Shown here one piece after another: positions 18,876-29,228 of a DNA stretch of 64,000 bases (position 1 is the first letter of the stretch; each line of letters starts with the position of its first letter). This DNA is from Tenebrio molitor. Its lineage: Eukaryota > Arthropoda > Insecta > Coleoptera > Tenebrionidae. The notes beneath the pieces are model-generated. The model did no database searches. It had not been told where the DNA came from and saw nothing but the letters and a program-made list of their open reading frames with translations. A program made the translations under genes and the position numbers. The stretch spans positions 10,540,001-10,604,000 of the forward strand of contig NC_091053.1 in assembly GCF_963966145.1 (NCBI RefSeq), given 5' to 3'.

Positions 18876-19574
18876 TTATATATTTTAATTTTTTTAATTA
18901 ATCCGACAATGCATAGATGTATTTATTTCCAACTAATAAACGTGACTGGTTAATTTGATCGTGGTGTTCAAACGCATAGTTGAAAGTAAAAACAATTTTT
19001 ACTTCATGTTCATTCATGAACACTAACATATTTTAGAATACATTTTAACATAGTAATGTATCATAAAAAAATGTAAACAAACAAGGTAAGTAATTCTGAA
19101 ATTATGAAATTATAAAAAAAATATAAAAGCGCTAGAGTTAGAAAATAATATATCATGATATATTTAAAATTTCAGAAATGTAATTTCAGATCATCAACCA
19201 ATAGAGTTTTCAACAGATTTTCTCAAGATTCACGAAAAAGTTACAAGTTTAAAAAAAACCACAAAAAATCTAAATACATATCTCGGAAATGTTTGATGTG
19301 AGGAAATGTTTAAAGTATGGTTAAACATGTAAAACAAAACAAAAAAATCTAAATACATATCTCGGAAATGCTTGATGTAAGAAAATGTTTAAACATGTAA
19401 AACAAAACTTTACTTAACCTGACCTGACCCGACCTGACCTGACCTGACCTTGACCTTTGACCTGGCCTTGACCTCTCCCCCACTCCACTTCCCACCCAAT
19501 TCGTTTTCCCTTAAAAATCATGAGCGTTCATGGGGAGCTTCATTCGTGTGGTGTGCTTCATCGTGTTAGTAAAA
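18876..19574. other. Non-coding region with a 60-bp direct repeat and a TGACCT cluster
   Basis: No gene is seen. A unit containing ctaaatacatatctcggaaa occurs twice (about 19268 and 19349). At 19418-19487 there is a run of TGACC/TGACCT words with TGACCTTGA and TGGCCTTGA, the same motifs as in the TIRs. It lies about 100 bp upstream of the next gene and may be its promoter, or a remnant of TIR sequence. Confidence 0.6.
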
Positions 19575-20763
19575 ATGAAACGTGCGTTTGCTGATTTCTG
19601 TGGGTGCAGTGGTGACCAGGAGTGTAATAGTTGTGCTCGTCCTGGTACATCTCGCATCCGTAGTCCACCTGCAAATGTAAGTACGAATGATTCTCCACTT
19701 TTAAGAAGTCTTTTACATCCCAAAAGACTTTCTAAAATTATTATCCATTCTGACAAACTCATAAAGAAACCGCGAATTGAAACAATTATTATTGAAGACA
19801 CTCAACCGGAAATTATTGAAATTCCGGATACACAACCCCAAATAATTGAAATTCCTGATACACAACCCCAAATAATTGAAATTCCTGATACACAACCCCA
19901 AATTATCGAAATTCCTGATACACAACCCCAAATAATTGAAATTCCTGATACACAACCCCAAATAATTGAAATTCCTGATACACAACCGCAAACAATTGAA
20001 ATTCTCGATACACAGCCAATAGAAACTATCGAAATTCCGAATACACAACAAATTTTAGATTCGGTGTTAGAAAACAATTTTGGAATGGGTAATGAATTTG
20101 GGGATATATCCCTACTCAATTTTTTCGATAATAAAAGTGGAGAAAGTGAGAATGTTGATGTAGATGTAAATGATTATCGTGATGAAAATCTCGATCATTA
20201 TTCCGAAGTTGTCATCAATGATCTTTACAATCAATGTCAACTCGGCAATAATGATCAGGGTACCTACTTTCGATGAAAATCTTTTAAATTCTCAGCAATT
20301 AATCGACAGACACCAGATGCGTGACAATAACTACGATTGTCAACGTTTGGTGGATGTGGAAAATAAGAGAAGCCAGATGCGTGATAACGACCAAGGTTAT
20401 CAACGTTTGATGGAGGTTGGTGAGGATTTGGAAGATGTCGACGATATAGGTTCAAATTCACCAGCACCAATCATCGATAACATATTAGAGATTCAATCTG
20501 TCGCTGACGGTGTAAATCAGAGGGGTGATGGTGAACTGCATCACCCTTTGATACAAGCCGTCGAGATGGATGAAATCAATATGGATGTCGATGATGGTGT
20601 TTCGGAAGCATCAAGTATAGCTTCTGATAGATTAGGAGATGTAAACGTCGACAATGATACTGATGATGAAATTCTTGAAGAGTTTTTCAGTATTATTATC
20701 GACGCTTATGAAGAACTTAATCGTGAAGAATCTGATCATGAAGAATCTGATCGTGAAGAATAA
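19575..20763 (+). pseudogene. Acidic repeat protein, frameshifted, function unknown
   Basis: From the ATG at 19575 (MKRAFADFCGCSGDQEC) the frame has a short cysteine-rich start, then about seven tandem decapeptide-like units (PDTQPQIIEI) encoded by a 30-bp repeat, then an acidic region. The frame ends at 20274, while the overlapping frame from about 20170 continues in the same acidic style (EDLEDVDDIGSN, SDHEESDREE) to a stop at 20761-20763. This looks like one acidic gene with a frameshift between about 20190 and 20270. The stop is immediately followed, in the same frame, by polymerase sequence. I do not recognise the protein; an acidic transcription or packaging factor is only a guess. Confidence 0.5.
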
Positions 20764-22495
20764 TACCAAAAATTAGATCTTACACATCTTCCAGATAAAG
20801 ATGATTTTTTTGATAAATTAAAAGAAGAACATATTTCAGATGCAGATTATGAGCGAGCTCAAAAAGTATGGGATGTATTCGATTGTAATACTTTAGGTGA
20901 TTATTCGGATATTTACCTCAAATCAGATATTTTACTGTTGGTTGACATTTTTGAAAATTTCCGTAATACTTGTTTTAAACATTACGGTTTAGATAGTGCT
21001 CAGTATATTACGGCTCCATCATTCAGCTGGGATGCAATGTTAAAATATACAAAAGTACAATTGGAACTCTTGACGGAAATTGATATGCTTCACTTTTTTA
21101 AAAAAGGAATTCGAGGTGGTGTCAGTACATGTGTTAAAAGATGGTGTCACGCCAATAACAAGTTTTTACCTGAATATAATCTATTGGAACCATCTTCATT
21201 TATTCTTTATTTGGATGCAACAAACTTATACGGTTATGCTATGAAGCAATATTTACCTACGGGATCTTTCGAATGGTTAACTAGAAATGAAATTGAAAAT
21301 TTTAATTTAAATGAACTTTCTGACACATCAGATTTTGGATACGTTCTCGAAGTGGATTTGATTTATCCCGAAACATTACACTCACTGCATAATGATATGC
21401 CATTTTGCCCAGAAAATATAATACCCCCCCATGGAAAACATGCAAAATTAATTCCAAATCTATGTGATAAAACAAATTATATTATACATTACAGAAATTT
21501 AAAACAATGTTTAAAACATGGTTTAATTATTAATAACATTCATAGAATTTTAAAATTTAAACAATCACCGTGGCTTCAAAATTATATAAATTTAAATACC
21601 ATGTTAAGGAATAGAGCAACTTCTAAATTTGTCAAAGATTTATTTAAATTATTAGTTAATAGTATATATGGAAAGACCATGGAAAATGTTGAAAAAAGAA
21701 GCGATATAAAATTATCAACGCACTGGGCCAATAGAGGACATAAAGTTGGAGCTGAAACTTGGATTGCGAAACCTCATTTCAAATCGAGGGAAATTTTCTG
21801 TGATAATCTAATCGCAATAGAAATGAATAAAGTTCAAGTGACATATAATAAACCAATTTATGCTGGTTTTTGTATATTGGAGATGTCAAAAACCGTAATT
21901 TATGAGTTTTTTTATGATTTCTTGAAACCATCATATGGTGATAATGTTTCTTTATTATATACCGATACAGATTCATTGGTTTTACAAGTATTTTCCGAAA
22001 ATGTATATGAAGATATTAAACGAAATTCAGACCGTTTCGATACTTCCAATTATCCACCCAATAATATACATTCTATCAAACCAGGTATTTCGGTTATAGG
22101 AAAAATGAAAGATGAATATGCCGGTGCAATAATTAAGAGTTTCTATGGTACGGGTGCTAAAGCATATTGCATCGAATTATTAAATAAAATCGAAAAAAAA
22201 GCTAAAGGTATAAGTAAACATGTTGTCGATAAGCAAATACGGTTTTCTGACTATAACAATGTTGTCACTGAAAATTCTATTCTTCTTTGTTCCATGAACA
22301 TTTTCAAGTCGTGTTTACACGAAATGTTTACGGAAAGAAGAAATAAAATTGCTCTGTCCGGTGTAGATGATAAAAGATTTTTTATTAACAAATTCACCAA
22401 ATACTTTAGCCTGGGGTCATAAGGATATAGCTTTTCACATAAACTTTGATACGTTTTTAAATGAACTAAACAAAGCATGCGAAGATAATGTATGA
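20764..22495 (+). pseudogene. polB: Protein-primed DNA polymerase B, N-terminally truncated
   Basis: This is the polymerase half of the Polinton PolB, which replicates the element from a terminal protein. Motif A is DATNLYG (D at 21214), motif B is KLLVNSIYG (near 21640-21675), and motif C is YTDTDS (21958-21978), so the polymerase core residues are present. The 3'-5' exonuclease domain and the N-terminal half, several hundred residues in intact relatives, are missing; polymerase sequence begins straight after the stop of the acidic ORF. A frameshift near 22380-22400 puts the C-terminus in another frame that ends at 22495. An internal deletion is the likely cause. This copy cannot replicate itself. 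Confidence 0.88.
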
Positions 22496-22567
22496 TAGAA
22501 AATTGTTTATAAGAAGCTGTAGAATTATATCATATTTAGTTGTGGTTTAATTTGTGTATAGTATAGA

Positions 22568-23254
22568 ATGAAAATTGTAAAGGAAAAAAAATCACTAAAT
22601 GTTGAAAATCATGAATGTTTTTTTCCTTCCAATACATTCATGAAACATAATACTTTATTGAGTGATGGTGTTAAACGAGGTATAATTGTTGGAAGATCGG
22701 GATGTGGAAAAACAAACGCTTTACTCAGTCTATTACTCCACGAAAACGGGCTACGTTTTTCAAATATTTATTTATATTCGAAAACTCTTGATCAACCAAA
22801 ATATCAATTTGTAAAGCAGGTTTTACAATCTCTTAATGATGGAAAAAACAAAGAAAACATTGGGTTTTTTGAATTTGAAGAAGGAGATCATACCATACCT
22901 CCAAACGAAGCCAAACCATTTTCAATCATTATATTTGATGATGTAGTTGGTTGTGATCAAAAAATTATTAGAGATTATTATTGTTTTGGTCGTCATTATT
23001 ATATAGATTGCTTTTATTTAAGTCAGACTTATTCCTTCATACCGAAACAATTAATTCGAGATAATGCAAATTTCATAGTGTTATTTTCTCAAGATCTGAC
23101 CAATCTTGTTAACGGTGATATGTCATTTGAAAAATTTCAAGCATTATGTAATAATTGTTGGAAAGATTCATACGATTTTTTGGTTATAAATAAAGACTGC
23201 GATTTGCATGATGGAAGATATAGAAAAGGATTTGATAAATATATAAAGATATAA
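22568..23254 (+). CDS. Genome-packaging ATPase (FtsK/HerA, A32-like)
   Basis: The 228-residue intact protein has a Walker A motif GRSGCGKT (residues 42-49) and a Walker B motif FSIIIFDD (118-125). The order and spacing fit the Polinton/poxvirus A32-type packaging ATPases, which pump DNA into preformed capsids. Length is normal. It follows PolB by about 70 bp on the same strand. No lesion is visible. Confidence 0.92.
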   Translation: MKIVKEKKSLNVENHECFFPSNTFMKHNTLLSDGVKRGIIVGRSGCGKTNALLSLLLHENGLRFSNIYLYSKTLDQPKYQFVKQVLQSLNDGKNKENIGFFEFEEGDHTIPPNEAKPFSIIIFDDVVGCDQKIIRDYYCFGRHYYIDCFYLSQTYSFIPKQLIRDNANFIVLFSQDLTNLVNGDMSFEKFQALCNNCWKDSYDFLVINKDCDLHDGRYRKGFDKYIKI

Positions 23255-23302
23255 ATACTCGATAATATTTACATTAGTATTATAGTCAACACTGCATTCA
23301 AT

Positions 23303-24669
23303 ATGGATAAACGTTTGCTCATCAAACTAGCAAAAGCAAGAAAAGACGTGCGCGAAAAGTTACGTGGATTAACCTCTGAAATTGCAAGTTCACAAGAAAT
23401 GTTTGAGACGCGTTTCCGACCTCTCACCGAACCGATTAAAAATCTCATAAGTGAAATTAAATAAGAAAAACCTGTTGTTAAAAAGGAAGAAATATCGATA
23501 AAAAAAAGCCCCGCTGTCACTTCGACACCCAATTATCTATCAAGTTCTACACCCAGGAGTAAATTGAGACAACCATATTTCTTAGAAACCGAGGAAATTT
23601 CAAAACATATACCCGATGAAGAAATAGAACCGAGTGTGGTGGAACCATCATTGTCTGAAATTCAGAGAGATATTGATAAATTGTCTGATACGCAAGCGTT
23701 TCGTGAGTTTTTAGAACAATGGCCTGAACTTCCACGTCAATATATTGAAGAAATGCTTACTGATAAAGAAGATAAATTTGATTTTCAATATGGAGTTCGA
23801 TATAGTCCAGAAAAAGCTAAATTTTTTATTGGAAACTCGGAAATAGATTTTATAAACGATGAACTTATTATTCAAAATATACGTTATCTTTCGACACCCG
23901 GACACTGATCGATTAATGTATAAAGAAATTGTTGAAAGAACCAATGCTAATCGTAAAAATTATCAAGCCAATGAACAAGTTGCTGGAAATGTTGGGATAA
24001 AGTATAAAAGTATAATAAAACCGTTATCGAATCAACCGACACTTTTAACAGTTCAAAACAAGTTTAATAAACCATCACCACCACCTGCAACATCATCTAG
24101 TAGAACAAGGAGTGGAAGTATAGATACCAGTAAACCTGGAAGTGTACCTATGAGTAGAGCTAGGAGTGGAACTTTACCCACGACATCTGCCGAAAAAAGT
24201 AAAGCATCAATTAAAACGAAAGCATCATCATCATCATCATCACCTGCAAAATCGAAAGGTGGTAAAGGATTAAGAACGTTAGAAGTTACGAATAAAAATA
24301 TTGAATATGTTCCGTGGAATAATCCCAATAAATTAGTCGATCGTTTACGTCTTTTGATTTCATCACAACTTGCCGGTAATACGAGTCACTCAAATGAAAT
24401 TAATCTAAAAAAATTTGTTTCACACTGTCTAGGACTGGTTTACAAATCTATGAGGGGCATGATGACCAACTCAATAGACCGGGACCAATGGCTTAACGTG
24501 ACTTCCGAATCACGAGACAGAATATGGCCTTTTTTTTATTATTATTTAAATTTCGCCCTGGGTCGGAATCGAACCCGCGACCCTCGCGTCCCTGAGCCGA
24601 AACGGACTCCCTTAGGCTATATTCTGCCTAATCATTAATGAATTGAGAGAAGCAAAAATTATTATTTAG
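23303..24669 (+). pseudogene. Conserved Polinton protein of unknown function, broken by a stop, a frameshift and a SINE
   Basis: The ATG at 23303 opens a 53-codon frame (MDKRLLIKLAKARKD) that stops at 23462-23464; the same frame resumes and runs to about 23908, where a frameshift is needed to enter the next part (NRKNYQANEQVAGN, then a serine-rich linker, then NPNKLVDRLRLLISSQ). This C-terminal block (PNxLVDRLRLL..SQ.AG) recurs in insect Polintons. A 229-bp SINE splits it at 24404; the last codons (NELREAKIII) follow at 24637-24669. It is thought to be a late or virion-associated protein because of its place beside the ATPase and integrase, but no function is known to me. Confidence 0.7.
24405..24633 (-). 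mobile_element. tRNA-derived SINE, 229 bp
   Basis: Read on the minus strand it starts ggcagaatatagcctaaggg, containing an A box (TAGCCTAAGGG), followed by a B box (GGTTCGATTCC) and an unrelated body ending in an A/T-rich tail. Flanking attaat at 24399-24404 and 24634-24639 is a short target duplication. It lies inside a Polinton gene. Confidence 0.85.
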
Positions 24670-24713
24670 ACTATAAATTAGTTTTCATTGTTTCATTTAT
24701 TAACAGTTCTTTC

Positions 24714-25097
24714 GTGTACAGCAACAATATGACACTCGATAAATTCGGTCACCACATATCACAACATAATTTTAAGACAAGTCTTCAAAAATTGAAATCT
24801 TTTACGTATATTCCTTTGGTATTGAATGGAAAATTTGACCCCGATAAAAATGCTTATTTAATTCACGATTTAGGGACGCATTATATATTTCCCTTAAAAG
24901 AAGCTACTGTTACATCTATTCAATCATATCCAACTGTAGGATGGACGGCTTTAGTAAATAATACTCCGCGAAACTTGTTGGGATACATTTTACGTGACGG
25001 TGATAAATTACATTTTCAAAAAAGTAAAAAAACTGCAGAAACCAGATTACTGATCGAGTTTATTTTAAAAGTACCAGTTTATCATGAAACAGAGTGA
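24714..25097 (+). CDS. Unrecognised Polinton protein, 127 aa
   Basis: The frame is intact and lies between the broken late gene and the integrase, overlapping the integrase start by 14 bp. It begins MYSNNMTLDKFG and contains GKFDPDKNAYLIHDLG, a beta-rich-looking middle, and LLIEFILKVPVY at the end. I do not recognise a domain and see no catalytic motif, signal peptide or membrane span. Its position suggests a structural or late protein. The first ATG (24714) or the second (24729) could be used. Confidence 0.55.
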   Translation: MYSNNMTLDKFGHHISQHNFKTSLQKLKSFTYIPLVLNGKFDPDKNAYLIHDLGTHYIFPLKEATVTSIQSYPTVGWTALVNNTPRNLLGYILRDGDKLHFQKSKKTAETRLLIEFILKVPVYHETE

Positions 25098-26017
25098 TGT
25101 GTCGATGAAGCGCGATGTCGTAGTGGAATTACACGCACCGGCGAGAGTAAATTTTAAACGACGTCGTGTTATCGTGAAAGGACTAAATGACTTATTACAA
25201 TCTGATTTAATTGAAATGATTCCGTACGCTCGCTTCAACAGTGGTTTCAAGTACATTTTAATAGTGATAAATACATTTTCTAAATTTGTTTGGGCTTATC
25301 CTTTAAAAACAAAAACCGCAGCTGAAGTGACAAACGCTTTAAGTTCACTATTTAAAACTAAGAAAAACATTCCTAAAAATTTTCAGACAGATTTTGGTAA
25401 AGAATTTTATAATAAAAGTTTGAATGCAGTTTTCAAAAAATATCACATTAATCACTATTCCACTTATTCCACTAAAAAAGCACAAATGGCTGAACGTGTA
25501 ATTAGAACAATAAAAAATTTAATTTGGAAAGAATTTAGTTTTCTAGGAAACTACAAATGGACAGATATTTTACAAGATATTGTTAAAAGATACAATAATA
25601 CAAAACATCATACTACCCAATATAAACCTTCTGCAATCAACAAAAAAAACGAAAAGAAAATTTTACGTTTACAGTCACATGAAAACAATAGATCCGCACA
25701 AATCTAAATTCAAAGTTGGTGATTTTGTACGTGTCAGTAAATATAGACAAGTCTTTTCCAAATCTTACACACCCAGTTGGAGTAATGAAATATTTTCGAT
25801 AAAAAAAGTACAGCAAACTGTACCACGTACCTATCTACTACAAGATGAAGATGGTGAACCAATTTTAGGTGGTTTTTATGCACATGAATTACAAAGAGTT
25901 AAACACCCAAATTCCTATTTAATAGAAAAAATTCTACGAAAAAAAGGAAATAAATACTATGTCAAATGGTTGGGAATGTCGAAACGATCGTGGATAAATA
26001 AATCCGATATTGATTAA
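25084..26017 (+). pseudogene. int: Polinton integrase (DDE, retroviral type) with chromodomain, frameshifted
   Basis: The first frame (25084-25707) has the integrase core: D in QSDLIEM, D in TDFGKEF, and E in QMAERVIRT, the DD-E triad. Integrases of this type insert Polintons and make the 6-bp duplication seen at its ends. The second frame (open to 26017) has an SH3-like segment (FKVGDFVRVSKYR) and a chromodomain (YLIEKILRKKGNKYYVKWLG), which may target chromatin. The two frames are offset by one base, so a frameshift lies between about 25690 and 25715. The N-terminal zinc-binding part is not evident. Confidence 0.9.
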
Positions 26018-26386
26018 GGTAAACTTTGATATAATAATGGTAATAATATTCACTACATGAATTCCTCTTTTAGCAAAACAGACCAGACAGACCCGTTAAC
26101 TGCATCGCCTCAAGCTAGTTCAGTCCAGTAGTCAGGGAACTCATCAAAACTGGTTTTCGTAAAGAATGCATGCATGCATGCATGCATTTCAACAACCATT
26201 TTTATTATATAACATGTCGTATTCTTTATCAATTATTTTACTTTTTTAAATTCAAAATTAAAAATCATTTTTTTATAATTCAATTGTTTTATTATTTATC
26301 CACCATATTATGAATATTACAAAGTTTAGTTTAGTTTAAAAAATCATTACAATTTATGTAAACATAAATAATACTAAAATTAACAA
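26018..26386. other. Intergenic region between convergent Polinton gene blocks
   Basis: Plus-strand genes end at 26017 and minus-strand genes end at 26387. Between them are AT-rich sequence and a short (TGCA)5 microsatellite at 26167-26187. It should hold terminators for both blocks. I see no gene. Confidence 0.5.
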
Positions 26387-26620
26387 TTACACATTCTTAA
26401 ATCTAGTTTCATAAATTTTTCGACGATGGTCCATTTGTAATACCTTGGATAAAATACATCCCACATTTTCAATGCGACGTAAAAAATGCAATCTATTTGC
26501 AAACTCTAGTTGATATCCTTGACGAGCCATTCTCGCCGGAACTAGATACACACACATTAAATGAAAACGGTTTTTCTCCAAGTTAAACCTCACTTGCTTA
26601 CACATATTTTTATTACTCAT
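26387..26620 (-). CDS. Small basic Polinton protein, 77 aa, unknown
   Basis: The likely start is the ATG at 26620 (MSNKNMCKQVRF). The protein is basic, with EFANRLHFLRRIENVG and a C-terminal MDHRRKIYETRF. It is the most internal gene of the minus-strand block at the right end. I recognise no family. Confidence 0.4.
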   Translation of the reverse strand: MSNKNMCKQVRFNLEKNRFHLMCVYLVPARMARQGYQLEFANRLHFLRRIENVGCILSKVLQMDHRRKIYETRFKNV

Positions 26621-26700
26621 TTTTAAATATTCATCAATACACAATTTATAATAAATATTACATTGTTTTTATTAAATAAAAAAAGTACAAAATATATTCT

Positions 26701-27008
26701 TATTCTTCTACAAACTTAACATTTACTGTTTTACCAACAATACCTCCACTTATTAAATAGATAATTTTTCCATTACGAATTTCGTCATTTAAATTTTCAA
26801 TCATTTCATTCGTAAACTTGATTTAAAATCTTTGCGGTAATATAGGCTTACTCTCCCCGAGATTCACAAACACCTTTTCACCATAAGCAGTACTACATTT
26901 GGGAAATGATTTAATTTTAAACTTTTTATTTACTTCTAAACTCTTTAAACTTATATAATTATTATTAATATGCAATTGTTCGTTTAAAGCGCTTAATTGT
27001 GAAGCCAT
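26701..27008 (-). pseudogene. Small Polinton protein with an in-frame stop, unknown
   Basis: The frame starts at ATG 27008 (MASQLSALNEQL), runs 61 codons to a TAA at 26823-26825 and then stays open in the same frame for about 40 codons to the TAA near 26701 (IIYLISGGIVGKTVN). The two parts together have the length of a normal small gene, so the inner stop is probably a mutation. No domain is recognised. Confidence 0.5.
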
Positions 27009-27032
27009 CTTAATCTGACGATTCAGTTTACA

Positions 27033-27416
27033 CTAAAAGTAAAATCCACTACTCACATATAATATATAAACAAAAAGTACACAAACTATTACCATGTACG
27101 ATTTAATATTAATTTCTTTTTTATTATCTATTCTTCTAATATTTTTAAACTGATTCTTAAAATTCACATATAAACACCTAGGTGAGAATTTTAAATGTTC
27201 TTTAATCGGAATATCACTAATTTCCCACGCACATATTCTCACTTTACAATAAAAACATTCCACACTATCTCCAAATCCAATATAGTAAAAACCGGCCTTT
27301 GCGAGATCTACTGGAGAAGGTCTTTCAATTGACCACCCGGTAAAAGTTAATAACCGTTTATCGAAACATGCATAATTAGGAACACTCACAATTCCGACAC
27401 CATCATCTAAACACAT
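27033..27416 (-). CDS. BIR-domain (IAP-like) protein with C-terminal membrane segment
   Basis: The 127-residue protein has one BIR domain (about residues 18-85): RLLTFTGW, then LAKAGFYYIGFGD, then the exact zinc pattern C-x2-C-x16-H-x6-C at C54, C57, H74 and C81. BIR domains bind IAP-antagonist motifs or caspases and block cell death; baculoviruses and some endogenous DNA viruses carry them. There is no RING. Residues about 106-127 are hydrophobic (YMVIVCVLFVYILYV) and would anchor the protein in a membrane, an unusual arrangement. Its ATG directly follows the stop of the upstream zinc-protein gene (TAAATG), suggesting joint expression. The frame is intact. Confidence 0.88.
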   Translation of the reverse strand: MCLDDGVGIVSVPNYACFDKRLLTFTGWSIERPSPVDLAKAGFYYIGFGDSVECFYCKVRICAWEISDIPIKEHLKFSPRCLYVNFKNQFKNIRRIDNKKEINIKSYMVIVCVLFVYILYVSSGFYF

Positions 27417-27767
27417 TTAAAGATATTTAATTTTCATCAAATACGAATAATCAGGATTAAATTCCACAACTTTATAAAATGTTTTATTACACTTGCAACA
27501 CTCACGACCGTAGTTTTTCACTAAAACATTTAATTCCTCTTGAGTACATATAACATCAATTTCATGCGGAGCGGCAATTTTCAGAGCCTTTTCCAAACCA
27601 TCAATTTGCTGACTTTTTAACTCTCTTTCAAAACACTCTCGACACATACATCTTTTATAAATAACCGTTAATTTATTCCCATCAAAATCGTAATTACCCA
27701 ACTGATTTTGATATTGTACGTCTCTAAACACCACACGACCATGAGATGTGTATCGGAAAATCATCAT
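27417..27767 (-). CDS. Polinton terminal CX2C/CX2C protein, right paralogue
   Basis: The 116-residue protein faces inward from the right TIR and mirrors the gene at 10061-10402. It has CxxC at C42/C45 and at C90/C93, the block YGREC-x-KCNK, and VVEFNPDYSYL near the end. Compared with the left protein the N-terminal halves have drifted while the cysteine blocks are kept. It heads a three- or four-gene minus-strand block with the BIR protein. Function unknown; a zinc-ribbon regulator is possible. Confidence 0.7.
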   Translation of the reverse strand: MMIFRYTSHGRVVFRDVQYQNQLGNYDFDGNKLTVIYKRCMCRECFERELKSQQIDGLEKALKIAAPHEIDVICTQEELNVLVKNYGRECCKCNKTFYKVVEFNPDYSYLMKIKYL

Positions 27768-27811
27768 TTACCACTACCATCCAATACGCTCCACCAACAT
27801 TTATACATATT

Positions 27812-28092
27812 TTCAAGTGGTGGGGATATCGAGGTCAAGTGGTGGTGGGAAATTCCAAGGTCAAGTGGTGGGGATATCTAGGTCAAGTAGTGGGGATATC
27901 TAGGTCAAGTGGTGGGGATACCAAGGTCAACTGGTGAGGGAAATTATCAAGGTCAAGTGGTGGGGATATCTAGGTCAAGTAGTGGGGATATCAAGGCCAA
28001 GTGGTGGGGATATTAAGGTCAGGGGGAGGGGCTTAGAGGTCAAGGTCAAAAAAAGTGGTGGGGGGTGCGTGCCCTCTCCAACTCCCTCTACT
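27812..28092. repeat. Right Polinton TIR: array of AGGTCA-type half-sites
   Basis: This is the inverted partner of 9690-9990. Units of about 20-24 bp (caagtggtggggatatcnag with AGGTCA) repeat about nine times. Five match YCAAGGYCR exactly, and the innermost-to-end copy gaggtcaaggtca is a direct repeat without spacer. The array lies upstream of the minus-strand block that starts at 27767. The repeat order differs from the left end, so the arrays have evolved by unit gain and loss. Confidence 0.9.
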
Positions 28093-29228
28093 TAAATCAA
28101 TACAATAACGGATTCTGAATTACAACTGACGAATTCTAAATTACAAATGACGGACTCTGAATTACAATTTACGCTAAAGGCCGTGTAGCACCCCATAGTA
28201 CTTTTTTACACGAAAAATCTTGAAAGTAGCACTTTTTTACACGAAAATTAATCGTATTCCTTTTTAGAAAATTTTTCACTGCCATTTGGAAACCAAAAAT
28301 GATCATTCGGATTAGCTTAAAGTTTAAATCCGATACTCATTAGAAAACCACTTTTCATAATGCATCATTTAAAATTTAAATTTACAGGCTTTTTTAGTTT
28401 TTACACAGTATGCGCTAATTTTGCGGCGCAGTGTAGCATCTCCATGGAAATCTAGCAACAACACAAAGAAAAAAACAGAGTTTAATTCAATCGAACAAAG
28501 AGTAACATTAAACGATGAGAAAATTCAGCAAAACAGATCGCCACATTCAACAATGATAAAATAAGCAAATCAAAACGCAACATTAAACAATGAGCAAATA
28601 AAAGAGAACAAAGCGCAAAGTTAAATAACGATAAAATAAAACGCTTTACGAATTTTCGAAATCACCAGATTGCTAAAAAAATAAACCTCCCGGGAGAAAG
28701 ATAACGCTTAAAATTAACAAATGGGCGCTTCTTAAAGAAACAGCATGCAACAAAATAAAATCTACAACATACCCTTACCACGTGGTCCTGGTCCCAAAAA
28801 CAAAACACAAAAAAAGGCAACGAAAGTGGGATAAATTACCCAGGTGAATTAAAACGTCGAATTCCTCACGGGGGCATAAAATATCTACTCGGGACGGTAG
28901 TGAAATTGATTCAGATTTAACTTACAAATTTGAGAAACTGGATCGCTCTTCGCAAGGTGTGTTCGTTTCGAAAAACCAAACAAAAGTGACCTCTCCCCTT
29001 CAACCACGCGCGTCAGAGACCCGCTTCATCCCCGCTATATTTCCGCTCTCCGAGTTGCCAACTCCCCAGGATTACCAACCCCATCCCTTAGTTACTAGTC
29101 TAGCCGCTAGTACCTTCACATTTGGCGCGCTCTCGTGGTGGTACCGGTAATTAAAATTTAAATTTTAAACTGGGTCACTAGCACTACATCACACTTAAAC
29201 AATTTTAATTTTGTTCCAGAAAGTCTCA

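Larger units (their letters stand above)
9690..28092. mobile_element. Polinton/Maverick (adintovirus-like) element, 18.4 kb including nested insertions
   Basis: The element starts AGTAGAGGGAG and ends CTCCCTCTACT, flanked by a 6-bp duplication taaatc (9684-9689 and 28093-28098); 6-bp TSDs and AG...CT ends are typical of Polintons. Terminal inverted repeats are about 300 bp. Gene content is diagnostic: protein-primed PolB, retroviral-type integrase with chromodomain, packaging ATPase, adenain-like protease, minor and major capsid proteins, and a PLA2-domain protein. Without the hAT (2.7 kb) and SINE (0.23 kb) insertions it would be about 15.5 kb, within the normal range. Several genes are broken, so this is an old endogenous copy. 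Confidence 0.96.

Noticed and set aside
19713..20119. Two minus-strand repeat frames (isoleucine/glycine-rich)
   Set aside because: They are the antisense of the PDTQPQIIEI repeat.
24540..24633. A tRNA gene on the minus strand
   Set aside because: The A and B boxes are present but the cloverleaf is not complete and the sequence continues into a SINE body with a target duplication.
26167..26187. (TGCA)5 as an attachment or regulatory site
   Set aside because: A short microsatellite between convergent genes with nothing to indicate function.
28959..29150. 63-codon frame also found at 45287-45478
   Set aside because: It is conserved only because both are copies of one element; it has no recognisable motif, and nothing else supports translation.
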